Source of the DNA: Nyssa sinensis | Taxonomy: Eukaryota; Streptophyta; Magnoliopsida; Cornales; Nyssaceae | Assembly: GCA_008638375.1 (NCBI GenBank) | Contig: CM018035.1 | Span: 21,558,307-21,622,306 of the forward strand | Direction of reading: 5' to 3' | Length of the DNA: 64,000 nucleotides | Shown here: in pieces, positions 48,579-59,856 of the stretch | Position numbering within the stretch: position 1 is the stretch's first letter | Layout: the number at the start of each line of letters is the position of its first letter | Made by a program: the position numbers and the translations under genes | Notes under the pieces: model-generated | The model's database searches: none | What the model was told of the DNA's origin: nothing | The model's input: only the letters and a program-made list of their open reading frames with translations

Positions 48579-49721
48579 ATGGTGCAGACCCGCAGTATGG
48601 CTATGGAGAATGACAGAGAACGCCTAAATCGTATGGAGGAAATTTTGAACCGCGTAGTAGAATTGCTGCCCCAAATGCAGGCCCAGGCAAATGGGCCGGC
48701 ACCTCAGAATGATCCCCCAGCTCCAGAGGATAGACCTAGACGTGAGGAGGACCCTACTCACCTCTATAAACGATTTCAGAATATGAAGCCGCCTGCTTTC
48801 GACGGCACGGGAGGATCCGTAGCGGCCGAGAATTGGATGTTAGGAATGGAGAAAATCTTCAAAATTATGACGTGTTCAGACACCCAGAAGGTGGCCTATG
48901 CCACCTACATGTTTACGGGAGCGGCACATATGTGGTGGCTTTTGCAGGAAGCCCGGGAACCAAATGTGGCGTGGCCGCGATTTGTGGAAGTTTTTAATCA
49001 AAAGTACTTTCCTCGAGAAGTCCGAAACGAAAAGGTTGCTGAGTTCATGAACCTCCAACAAGGAAGTATGACTGTCGAGGAATACGAGACCAAGTTTACT
49101 GAGTTGGCCCGATTTGCTCCTGGTGTTATAGAGACCGAGGATATGAAGGCCCGCAAGTTTGAGGGCGGTCTCAGATGGGCCATCAGGGATAGAGTCCGAC
49201 CCCTTCGACATACCGCTTATAGCGAAGTGGTGGCGACTGCCAAGATCGTGGAACAGGACGGAGAGGAATTTGCCAAGCGACGGGGAAACCAAAGGCCCGG
49301 GAACAATAAAAACAAGGGGCAAGGATCGTCATTTTCTAAGACTGGTACGGGCTCACGTAATTTTAGTCCAGGACCAAGTCAGAAGAAGGCCAAGTCCCAA
49401 GGAGGGAGCACGCCTAAATGTCCCACCTGCCAAAAACAGCACAAAGGGACTTGCTACCGCGACACGAATGCCTGTTTCAGTTGCGGACAGACTGGACACT
49501 TTAAGAAAGACTGTCCCAAAAACAACCAGTCAATGGTTAGCACTACTCCAGCCGCATCAGCTTCTGTGGCAAGACCGCAGCAGAGGAGTGGAGGGCCCAG
49601 GACAGAGCAAGCAGCGACCGGGAAGGGTTTTTGCTATCACACCCGGGGACGTCCAGGCCACTACCTCTGTGGTTGCAGGTACCATTACAGTTTGTTCCCA
49701 ACCTGCACGTGTATTATTTGA
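48579..49721 (+). CDS. gag: Gag of the Tekay-type element
   Basis: I start at ATG 48579 ([12 protein letters not shown]), the usual N-terminus style for this lineage; the 80 codons upstream in frame belong to LTR and leader. The Retrotrans_gag domain spans roughly residues 70-230 and includes TGAAHMWW and [11 protein letters not shown] zinc knuckle with CX2CX4HX4C spacing ([14 protein letters not shown]) is at residues 299-312, preceded by a second Cys/His cluster ([12 protein letters not shown]). Gag builds the cytoplasmic particle and binds element RNA. In related elements gag and pol share one frame. Here the gag frame runs out at 49721 in residues that do not fit, while the protease continues one base ahead from about 49621, so the last 30 or so residues are a frameshift artefact. 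Confidence 0.93.
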   Translation: MVQTRSMAMENDRERLNRMEEILNRVVELLPQMQAQANGPAPQNDPPAPEDRPRREEDPTHLYKRFQNMKPPAFDGTGGSVAAENWMLGMEKIFKIMTCSDTQKVAYATYMFTGAAHMWWLLQEAREPNVAWPRFVEVFNQKYFPREVRNEKVAEFMNLQQGSMTVEEYETKFTELARFAPGVIETEDMKARKFEGGLRWAIRDRVRPLRHTAYSEVVATAKIVEQDGEEFAKRRGNQRPGNNKNKGQGSSFSKTGTGSRNFSPGPSQKKAKSQGGSTPKCPTCQKQHKGTCYRDTNACFSCGQTGHFKKDCPKNNQSMVSTTPAASASVARPQQRSGGPRTEQAATGKGFCYHTRGRPGHYLCGCRYHYSLFPTCTCII

Positions 49722-51315
49722 CACTGGATCCACACACTCATTTATATCGCCAACATTTTCTGATAAGCTAAGCCTGGAAGCCCAACCCCTAGGCTATCTG
49801 TTAACCGTTACTATTCCATCGGGGAAGTCGTTGTTTGGTAATGTTGTACATAGATCTTGCGAGATCGGGATTATGGGCTCCCAGTTTGTGGCTGATTTGA
49901 TACCGTTGGAGATATGTGGATTTGACGTGATTTTGGGAATGGATTGGTTGACAGCAAACCAAACCACCATTGATTGTGTGGCTAAGAAGGTTCACATACA
50001 AGGACTAGGGCAACAGAAGGTTACATTTGAGGGTACGGGAGTAGCCACTCCGCCCTATTTTGTCTCTGCCATTCAGGCCAGACGTTTGCTTAGGAAAGGA
50101 TGTCATGGATTCTTGTGCAGTGTCCTTAATGCCCACTCGCAAGAGCCCATCCTTGATCAGATCCCGATTGTCCGAGAATTCTCTGATGTATTCTTGGACG
50201 ATCTACCTGGTATGCCCATTGATCGGGAAATTGAGTTTTGCATTGATGTGATTCCCGGCACGATACCAGTTTCGAAAACCCCGTATAGAATGGCACCAAC
50301 TGAACTGAAGGAGTTAAAACTGCAACTGCAGGAATTGCTTGACAAAGGATTCGTACGACCTAGTTCGTCGCCATGGGGTGCCCCAGTCTTGTTTGTTAAG
50401 AAGAAAGATGGGACCATGCAATTATGTATCGATTATCGCGAACTCAACAAGGTCACCATCAAGAACAAGTACCCCCTACCGAGAATAGATGACTTGTTCG
50501 ATCAGCTGAAGGGAGCACAAATGTTTTCTAAAATAGACTTGAGATCGGGGTACCACCAGCTCAAGGTCAGGCCAGAGGATGTACAGAAAACAGCATTCAG
50601 GACTCGATACGGGCACTACGAGTTCCTAGTAATGCCATTTGGAGTGACAAATGCCCCAGCCGCCTTTATGGACCTGATGAATAGAGTCTTCAAACCGTAC
50701 TTGGATGACTTCGTGATCGTGTTTATCGATGATATTTTAGTTTACTCTAAAAGTCCAGAAGAACACGAGGTACATCTAAGGAAGGTTCTGCAGAGACTAA
50801 GGGAGCAGAAGCTATATGCAAAGTTAAAGAAATGCGAGTTCTGGCTCCCCAACATGTCATTCTTGGGGCATGTAGTCACAAAGGAAGGAATCTCAGTAGA
50901 CTCTCAGAAGATAGAAGCCATTGTGAGTTGGCCCAAGCCAACCAGCGTCACTGAAGTTCGTAGCTTTATGGGGTTAGCCGGTTACTATAGACGTTTTGTT
51001 CAGGATTTCTCTAAGATAGCCGCACCGATCACTCAGTTGACTCGGAAGAACACCCCATTTGCATGGACTGAAGAAAGGGAAAAGAGCTTTCAGGAATTAA
51101 AGAGCCGTCTAGTGTCGGCTCCGATTCTGACTGTGCCTAATGGAACTGAAGGTTTTGTAATCTACAGCGACGCGTCACACAAGGGCTTAGGGTGTGTACT
51201 GATGCAGCAGGGCCGGGTAGTAGCCTATGCTTCAAGGCAGTTAAGACCCCATGAAAAGAACTACCCGACTCATGATCTGGAACTAGCAGCAGTGGTGTTT
51301 GCGTTGAAGATATAG
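49621..51315 (+). pseudogene. pol: Pol part 1: protease, reverse transcriptase, start of RNase H
   Basis: This frame begins [13 protein letters not shown]. The protease motif is [12 protein letters not shown] with catalytic Asp at 49720 (residue 34 of this segment). Reverse transcriptase runs from about [15 protein letters not shown] to the thumb; FIDDILVYS at 50722 holds the two catalytic Asp residues, and CIDYRELN and [12 protein letters not shown] are intact. RNase H begins near [16 protein letters not shown] at 51313-51315 stands where the family has Trp (KIWRHYLYG), a TGG to TAG change. Without readthrough the protein lacks half of RNase H, integrase and chromodomain. The frame is +1 relative to gag, so a single gag-pol product would need a frameshift. 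Confidence 0.95.
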
Positions 51316-53058
51316 AGGCACTATCTTTATGGCGCGACATGTGAGATCTTTACAGATCATAAGAGCCTCAAGTATCTTTTCACGCAGAAAGAGCTCAACA
51401 TGCGGCAACGCCGATGGTTAGAGCTGATTAAGGATTATGAGCTTAGCATCCAGTATCATCCCGGAAAGGCCAATGTGGTGGCCGATGCTCTTAGTCGTAA
51501 GTCTTCAAGAAGTCTTGCTTGCTTGTTGACCACACGACGAGAGTTACTAGAAGAACTGGAGGAGATGGAGATTGAGGTAGTCCTACCCAGTACTCCAGCA
51601 ATGCTTGCCAATGTCACAGTCGGGCTAACGATTGTGGACAAGATTAGAGAACAACAGAGGCACGACAAGAAATTAGTCAAGCTCCATGAAGGAACTGAGT
51701 CGGGAAAGAACTCAGATTTAGTGATACGCGATGGGATGATGTACTACCGGGATCGAATCTGTGTGCCAGATGCGCCCGAGATCAGGAAGGAGATTCTTGA
51801 AGAGGCACACAATTCGAGATTTGCTGTACACCCGGGGAGTACCAAAATGTACCATGACGTCAAAACTACTTATTGGTGGTCAGGGATGAAGAGGGACATA
51901 GCTGAGTTTATAGCACGATGTGTTAAATGCCAGCAAATCAAAGTCGAACACCAAAAACCTAGTGGACCGCTGCAACCGCTTCCAATACCCGAGTGGAAGT
52001 GGGAACACATCACTATGGACTTTGTCTCAGGACTGCCACGGACACCACGAGGGAGTGACTCGATATGGGTGATCGTGGACAGATTGACAAAGTCAGCTCA
52101 CTTCTTAGCAACCAAGACGACGCAGACATTGGAGCGATTGGCAGCACACTACATTCAGGAGATAGTTCGACTGCACGGAGTCCCAGTATCCATTGTATCT
52201 GACCGAGATCCGAGATTCGTGTCCAAATTTTGGAAGAGCTTACAGGAAGCAATGGGTACGGAGCTCAGTCTTAGCACGGCTTACCATCCCGAGACTGATG
52301 GCCAGTCCGAGAGGACCATTCAGACACTAGAGGACTTGTTGAGATTTTGTGTTATGGACTTCAAGGGGAGTTGGGAGGATTCACTACCATTAGTAGAATT
52401 CACTTACAACAACAGCTACCAATCCAGTATTGGAATGGCTCCCTATGAAGCCCTATATGGCAGGAAGTGCCGATCTCCAGTGTGCTGGACCGAAGTAGGT
52501 GAGAGGAAGATATATGGCACCGAGATCGTAGAACAGACTTCAGAAAAGATCCGATTGATTAAGCAAAGGTTACTAGCAACCCAAAGTCGACAAAAGAGCT
52601 ACGCCGATACTCGGAGACGAGAACTGGAATTTGAGAAGGGTGACCTGGTGTTTTTGAAAGTGTCACCTATGAAGGGCGTAGTAAGGTTTAGAAAGAAAGG
52701 GAAGCTAGGACCTCGCTACATCGGACCATTTGAAGTTGAAAAACGAATCGGACCGGCGGCATATCGACTCACCCTACCAGCAGAGTTAGCACATGTGCAC
52801 AACGTTTTCCATGTATCCATGTTAAGAAAGTGCTTGCGCGACCCCAGCCAAGTGATCGAGCACGAACCACTGGACGTGCAAGAAGATCTGACATATGTCG
52901 AGCATCCAGTACAGATCTTGGACCGTCGAGACCAAGTTCTGAGGAACAAGTCTATTCCCTTGGTGAAGGTACTCTGGAAAAATCACCAAATTGAAGAAGC
53001 TACTTGGGAAAGAGAGGATGCCATGAAAACTAAGTACCCCCAGTTATTTCAGTCTTAG
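51316..53058 (+). pseudogene. pol: Pol part 2: RNase H end, integrase, chromodomain
   Basis: The same frame as part 1 continues directly after the TAG. It opens [18 protein letters not shown] and contains the RNase H end ALSRKS. The integrase zinc finger uses the His pair around [14 protein letters not shown] and the Cys pair CVKC (51919-51930). The catalytic core has Asp in MDFVSG, Asp in VSDRDPRF and Glu in the following TDGQSER region. The GPY/F module follows as [11 protein letters not shown]. The C-terminus is a chromodomain (about 52880-53040: [28 protein letters not shown]), which in chromoviruses guides integration toward marked chromatin. The stop is TAG 53056-53058. Apart from the upstream stop and frameshift it looks intact. 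Confidence 0.95.
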
Positions 53059-53092
53059 CATGAGCTAAGTTTGGGGACAAACTTTTTTTTTT

Positions 53093-53104
53093 AGGAGGTA
53101 AGGA
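53093..53104 (+). other. Polypurine tract of the Tekay element
   Basis: AGGAGGTAAGGA, preceded by a T run, directly abuts the 3' LTR and would prime plus-strand synthesis. Confidence 0.85.
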
Positions 53105-56100
53105 TGTAATACCCCGACCCGAACTGGCACGAGTATCGAGACAAGCCGGGTCGGGTAACACTTTATCAGTTATAAAATGACCTATTGATTAAATAAGACC
53201 CAACATCGTAATACGTGCAAGTATGCATGCATGCATGCATACATGCACACATGTATGGATATATATACATATATATATATAAAAAGTAACAAAGGAGAAA
53301 AATATATATATATATATGTGAATATATATATATATGTAATATAAAAATAAAAAGGCTACCTAACCTAGACTAGTAGGAGCATGGTGGAAATCAGAAAATC
53401 AGGGGTAGAGGCATGGCTAAGCATGCTTGGTTGAGTGAGAAAGAAGCAAGGGACCATTCCCAAGTGTACCTCACATGTATAGATATATACACATATACAA
53501 ACATCTCTCTCTCTCTCTACATTCTGGAAGAGTGAAGGAGAAATGAGGAGCTTCTGAGGAGGAGAAGAGAGGATCAGAAGTGAAGAGGAGAGGCAACCAA
53601 CACCAAGAACCAGAAATTTAGGTAAGGGTTCTCACTTCTGTTTCGTAAATTTAAAGCATGATTTGTTTAATTCTGAGCTTAGGGTCTTAGATGACATAGC
53701 ATGAGGTTTCCAAGGCCACAAAAATCAAAGCAAATGGTTAAGAGAGGAGGGAGAAACCCTCAGTTGCAGGTCACGGCCTAAAGACTTGAAACTATCATTT
53801 CATGTGTATTCTTTCATTTAAATGATCTGAAAATGTTCTATATGATCTATAATGAAGGTTTGAGAAAATTTGGAGTGAAACCAGAAGAAGAAAATGCATG
53901 AAAATCAAAAAATGGGTTCGGCCGGAAAATGGGCATGGTGGCCGGAAAACCGGAAATGGGTCTTGGAAAACAGCCACAACTGAGGTCCCAAGCTAGTTTA
54001 AATTAGTTATTAAAACATTAGAAGTCGTTTGGGTTAAAGATCTTGAAGTTTCAACGTGAAAATGGGGCAAAAATAACGGCTGGCCGTTTTTTCGGCGACC
54101 GGCGACCGGCTGGATGGTCGGAAGGGATGACCAGAAAGTCGGGGAAGAAGGGGGGGCTGTCGGGTCGGCGGTTGGGCGGGTCAGTCGCGGATCTGGGTCG
54201 GGTCGGGACCCGATCCGGATCTGATGGGGCACTTAGTTGCTAGGGCTGACGTCATCGTGACGTCAGCGTGACCTGTCAACCGGTTTTCTAAGGGTCAGTG
54301 AACCGGTTGGTTCACAGTATGTTGGACCGGTTCAATTCTGGAACCCTAAAACCAATGGGTTTGAACCCTTAGTTATAGAAATTCTGTTTTGACCCCCAAA
54401 TGCTTTCTAATATTACGGCATAACCCCAACTGTTTTGAAATATTGTACAGTGGCCCAGATTTCTGAAAAACTGTGCATTTAAACCCCTGAGAAATTAATT
54501 AAATAATAAAATAATTATTTTAATTATTTTATTAATGAGTAAAATTACCATTTTACCCCTGGTTCACAAACAAGTCAAACGAAGTCCAAACAAGGCAAAT
54601 GAATAGTCAAAACTTATTATCTCGGACCTTCCGGACTCAATAGTGAGGTCCATTTCACGAGACGAGACCCCGGGATATAAGACATAAATACTAGAATGAC
54701 CGAAATACCCCGGTGTCCAAATTAGACAAGTCATATATGAATTCCTACTATCTTGGACCTACTGAGTCCAATGGTGAGGTCTACAACGTGAGATGAGGCC
54801 CCGAAAAATAAAGGCCCATAAAATGACCAAAATACCCCTGTGTCCAAATAAGTTAAGTCATATAAGTATTTTAACTATCTCGGACCCACTGAATTCAACG
54901 GTGAGGTTGAAATTATGAAAAGAGGTCCCGGGGAGAAAGTGACCGTAACATGCCAAAGGACAGTTTTGCCCTTTTCAATTCAGGAACCCGATTTAAGATC
55001 GGTAAAAGTCTAAACCGACTTTCTTTGGCATTCCAGACTCGATGGTAGAGTCCAACCTAGTAAATGAGGAACTTATCAAATAAAAACATAAAATTTGATG
55101 ATTAGCATCATTTGGGTGATGGTAAACTAAGATGTGTTTCATGGATTTTAGGAACACGAGAGGGCGAGGAAAGCTCAGTTTAAATCCTTTAGCCCAAGGA
55201 CAGTAACAGGTAAGTAATTCTGACGCCTTAATGTGGGTTATTCCCAGCCAGTCACCTTCCTGTTCACATGCTGCAATTTTGTACTCTATCATTACCTGCC
55301 CAACTTAACTTTCTTGATTTGAGGCCAATCGATCTATGAATATTGTTCATGCTTATGCTTCGGATTTGATTTGCTTGCCTATGTCGCTTTGTGATCTTGA
55401 TTCATTGATACTTGAGCATAATTGTACCGTTATGCACATTGTTCTATGATATGTGATATATATCTTTTTGATGCGTACCTTATTGATCCACACAGTTTTG
55501 TCTCGTTGAACGAGGTTTTGATTATTTCACATGATTGTACATCCTGTGTGGAATTATTGGCTATGATGTTCGGTACGAACTCGGGGGTTGTGCTCAGTCA
55601 CAACGACCCATCTGTTCTAAGATGCAAACGAGACCCTTGAGGGTCTGATGTGTCCTTTGGGACTTATGTTAAAGAGAGCTCTTGTGCTTTTCAGTATGCC
55701 CGAGGAACTGAGGCAAATCTGATTATGCACGTTTGGGGGTATGCCGGGCCCTGTTTAGTTGATGCATCTGTTTTGTTAGAACTCGATAATGACATGTTTG
55801 ATATTGTTGAATGATCATATTTTAACCCTATGAATGATCATATTGTTGCAAGCACATCCGAATTTGATTGGCTAACGTTTGTTGTGGCAGCAAACCTTCT
55901 TGATAGACTGAACCCCATTTTGGGTAATCTGATTATTGTTTCCTGTTTCTCATTACGGGATATGCCTTTTGGACCCTCGGGTCATTATTGATATGCTTCT
56001 TGATGACTGGCTATGCATGTATGTGCTTATTGTTCATTGGTCATCTGTTGACTAATTCTTGGAACTTCTTTCTGATATAACCCTAACACATGTTAAGGCT

Positions 56101-56591
56101 AGGCAATTACCTACTGGGCTTTGTAGCTCACCCCTCCCCTCTCACATTTTTCAGGACAGCAAGACGCAGCAGGTCCGTCGAACACTCGGGAGGCTTAGAC
56201 AGCGTCGGCCACGGGTAGTTCTTTTTGGGCGAGTTTTGTATTAAATTGTAAACTAAAAAGTCTTAGATTCTCCCATGTCACCACGGTCTTGGAAGTATTT
56301 CTTTTGATGGATCTGTATCCGCAATTACTTAACTTTTGTCATGTAAATTAACTATGCTGTTAGACAGCCTTAACGGTTTAAAGTATTGTCAAAATTTTTA
56401 TTCAGTAATTCAGATCCTTTGGTTGGGAACCGGCCCACGGGCCGTAGACCCGATGACGGACTTACCATTTATTAATTAGTCCGAAGAGTTGCCTCGGGTT
56501 GGTCACGTTGTCAGTAAGGAAAGATCTGGCAAGGTGGCCAACTGGCATCACGAACCCCTAATCCGCAGAGGGTGGGTTTCGGGTCGTGACA
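53105..56591 (+). repeat. Tekay-type 3' LTR
   Basis: 3487 bp, nearly identical to the 5' LTR. The differences are mostly transitions and changes in the AT and CT microsatellites. It ends GTGACA followed by TGACC. Confidence 0.97.
54247..54265. promoter_or_regulatory. Paired TGACGTCA boxes, 3' LTR
   Basis: Identical to the 5' LTR pair. In the 3' LTR it could act on DNA downstream of the element. Confidence 0.6.
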
Positions 56592-58499
56592 TGACCAACC
56601 AGATATATACTTACTATTATAAATTTTCAAGCATTCCAACATTCAACGTAATCATCTACATGGTCCATATTGTATCAAATATGATTACACGTCCATTAGT
56701 TTAGAGTTCTATGACTCATTAACCAAACTAATTCATGGTCATTACAAGGCTAGAACAATGAGTTTAATTACAATAAAAAATGAGAGTTTAAGTGTCCAAA
56801 ATATACAAAGATGGCCTCTAAGGTCCAACACATCAAAATATCCCAAAGTAGGTCTTCAAGCACATGATTTCCCAAGGAATGGGCTCCTTGTCCGTACCTA
56901 CATTTATTACGGGTTAGTTTAAAATACCCTATAGGATATCTAAACAAAAGAAAAACATAATGTTGCACCGTGTATGCATGTTAAAGTGTAATGGTGATAA
57001 ATATTTTCTACAATGCACAACATAGACTAGAATACACAATATATCAAGATCTAAGTCTTCAATAATAGATAATATTCATCAAGTGTGATTCTTCATGTTA
57101 TTAAGTACAAAGGGTCAACTCCACTATGATATCAACCCCACATGACACTAAACTTAATTGTGGAATCGGTCCTACTTCGATATCAATTCCACTGGGATCG
57201 GCTCTATTTAAATATCAATCCCATCGAGACAGGGTCCGTTCCAATATCAATCTTGAAATGACCCTGTGCGAGTTTACGACCCTAAAATGAGGTGAGACTC
57301 TATCCTCGACTCAATCGTAGGCATGGGTCATGACAAAAGTGATTATATTCTATTCATTTTGTATTATTTATTCATATCAAAGTCTTTACACATCTATATA
57401 TGTCTTCAAGAATACGAGAATTATGGTAGGGGTATTTCATCAAATATATAGCATACTACCATAGTGTTTATGCTCATTTATGGCTAAAATATACAATAGA
57501 CATTCCAAATGAATTTATTTAGATCTCATTTCCAATTTGAATGCATTCTTGAGCATAGAAGTAAAGATGATATAAAGGAATACAACATATAAATTTGTTT
57601 ATATAAATTTTGGTTGGTATGCCAATATATAATGATATCAAGATACATATGTGAACATGAAAATCACCATGAGCTTTTCATAGAATACACCATAATCATC
57701 ATATTCACAACTACAGATTAGAAATTCTACCTTAATTGAGAGTTTGATGTAGTTTCTAGAAAAGAAAAAAAAAAACCCAATTCTCTCTTGAAACCCAAGT
57801 CTTGATTTCTCGTAGCCTAGCCTCCCATTCTTCCCAACCAAGTCTTCAAGATGTCTTCTAGAGCACCAAGATCACATATTGTGTGCTTATGTTGGTTGAT
57901 TTTTGTAAGAAATCAAGAGAACAAAGGAGAAAGTTGTTGGAGAGTTGGGGGGCGGGGACTCCCTTAACTATGAGAGAGTGAGAGAGTTGGGAGAGAAATG
58001 TTGAAATATGTGTGTGCGTGTAAATGCCCAAGATTCCCTTTTGTCAAAAGACCCATTTTTCCTCCTTTAAGTGGCCATCATTCATTCTTCCTTTATATTT
58101 TATTAATTTCACCCCCAAGACACATATTTGCACTCCAACACATATATTCATATTTAGTTACATTTAAGTGGATTATCTCTCACTTATTGCAATTCCATGG
58201 TTCCCCAATACTAGTAAACTACTATTTTACCCCCCTAAAACCAATTAATGTATCTAATTCAACTCCATTGACTTAAAAATTATTTTCACCCATTATTATA
58301 CATTATTTAACAATTATATATTATTACAGATCATTGCCTTCCTTTCTTCAATTTACTCAAGGAAAACAAGACTTTCCCTAGACTAAATAGTGTGAGGAAG
58401 TATTTCAACTACTAAAGACATATATAGGATTAATAGAGCTACATTCAAAGACCTCTTCTACTTTGCATGCACTTCTGTAGAAGTATTTTATACATAGTA
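56592..58499. other. Unassigned DNA, no gene
   Basis: No frame here resembles a known protein. Around 57129-57250 the words GATATCAA and ATATCAATCC recur four times with intervening CCACTGGGATCGG-like text, a short degenerate repeat. The stretch is AT-rich and may be older retroelement sequence. Confidence 0.5.
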
Positions 58500-59620
58500 T
58501 GAAGTGCTTCGTCATCTAAGATGTTTATACCCCATTTATCGGAGCTAGATTTTGACGAACACTCCTCATCTAAAGAGGATGTAAAGGATACTAGGTTCGT
58601 AACCTTTTCTACTTCAAAGTCTTTTGACTCTTCATCATATTATTTACTTTCATTATCAAATTCATCTTACCAAGTCACATTGTTAGCCTTTTCTTTCATA
58701 TTTTTCTTCTTATCTAGAGGATAAGTAGGCTTTTTTTTATCAGGATGGTGACAGTGATAACATCTACCATCATTCTAGTCTTTTTCATTGGTATTTTTTC
58801 TCTTCCTAGACTCTTCCTTACTTCTACTTTTAGAGTTCACTTTCTTCTTCTTTTTTCTTACTAGAAATAGTGTTCCTAGCCAGTTGTACCATAAGAAGTC
58901 TTTTGAATTGCTTAGTGATCACGGCTACTTCATCAATATCTAGTTGACCATCATTGTCAACCACACTTAAGGACAAACCCTTAACTTTATTTTGAGATTT
59001 TAGAGTTAATTCATATAGTTGTAAGGTGTCTACAAATTCATCTACCTTTAGTGTAATAAGGTTTCTATACTCTTTCATGGAAGTCACTTTTTGTTAAAAC
59101 CTATCAAGTAACGAGCTTAGAATTTTCTTTATTATTTTGTGTTCTTTCATCACCTTTCCAAGATTATGATATTGAATAATAATCTCGTTCAACAAAATGT
59201 AAAATTATGCAAACATTTAATGCTCTTCCATCCAAATTGTTTCAAATTATATAATGAGGAATTGAAGTTTAGTACTTTTGGCAGTTGTTGTACCTTCATA
59301 ATTTATCCTAAGCACATCCCAAGCTTCTTTCCTTGTCATGTAAGTTAAGATTTTTTGGAACTCTCTTGTTGTAACTCCATAACATACAAATTGAATGTCT
59401 TGGAGTTATAGTTAGTAGTGGAAAATTTTGACGTAATGTAGAAAGATTTTGGTTTAGGTATCCTAATTCCATCTTTTTATTATCCATGATCAGATAGCCT
59501 TCAGATCCACACAAACTAGTGTGATGGTACTAAAAGTGTCCTAAGATGCTCTCTTAGATGAAAAATCTTCATAATCACTTTTGTGAATTAGGGAATATAT
59601 GTAATATAAACCAAAGAATC
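58500..59620 (-). pseudogene. Copia gag remnant, antisense
   Basis: On the minus strand, KEAWDVLRINYEGTTTAKSTK (about 59335-59270) matches the copia gag pattern AWD-LR-YEGT. It is followed by a NLGKVMKEHKIIKKILSSL piece and then TSMKEYRNLITLKVDEFVDTL and LYELTLKSQNK, the usual end of the gag domain. Further on CYHCHHPDKK (about 58770) looks like the start of a zinc knuckle. Stops and frameshifts separate these blocks, so it is dead. No integrase or reverse transcriptase follows on the left. It belongs to a different copia type from the element at 3470-18721. Confidence 0.75.
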
Positions 59621-59856
59621 ATAGAATTAAACTAAAGAATTCATAGTGCGTAAGTGCTCACCAAAAGTACAAAGATGCCTCTCTATAATGCAAAATCTCA
59701 ATTCTGTGTTGAGAAACTCGTATATAATGTATTTATAGGTAACCCTAAACCTAATTAGATTCAGAATATGAGAAACAATTAGAATCTCCAAAAAATGACA
59801 TGTATTGGAATGGAAAGGGGTCATCCATTCTGACATGGCTTTTGCCCCGTTTGGAC
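59621..59856. other. Flank upstream of the Athila LTR, no gene
   Basis: It may be leader or LTR sequence of the copia remnant. Its last five bases, TGGAC, are the candidate target duplication of the Athila-type element; the other copy would be outside the window. Confidence 0.4.

Larger units (their letters stand above)
44948..56591 (+). mobile_element. Tekay/Del-type Ty3/gypsy chromovirus, nearly intact
   Basis: The complete structure of 11.64 kb is 5' LTR (44948-48441), initiator tRNA-Met primer site, gag, pol with protease, reverse transcriptase, RNase H, integrase and C-terminal chromodomain, polypurine tract and 3' LTR (53105-56591). The chromodomain plus very long LTRs point to the Tekay/Del lineage. 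The LTRs differ by about 13 substitutions plus microsatellite and single-base indels in 3.49 kb (about 0.4%), so the insertion is young. The polyprotein is broken by a frame change near 49620 and a TAG at 51313. The expected 5-bp target duplication is imperfect: TGAAA before, TGACC after. Confidence 0.96.

Noticed and set aside
48876..49322. 148-codon frame on the minus strand over gag
   Set aside because: Shadow of gag; no domain and biased composition.
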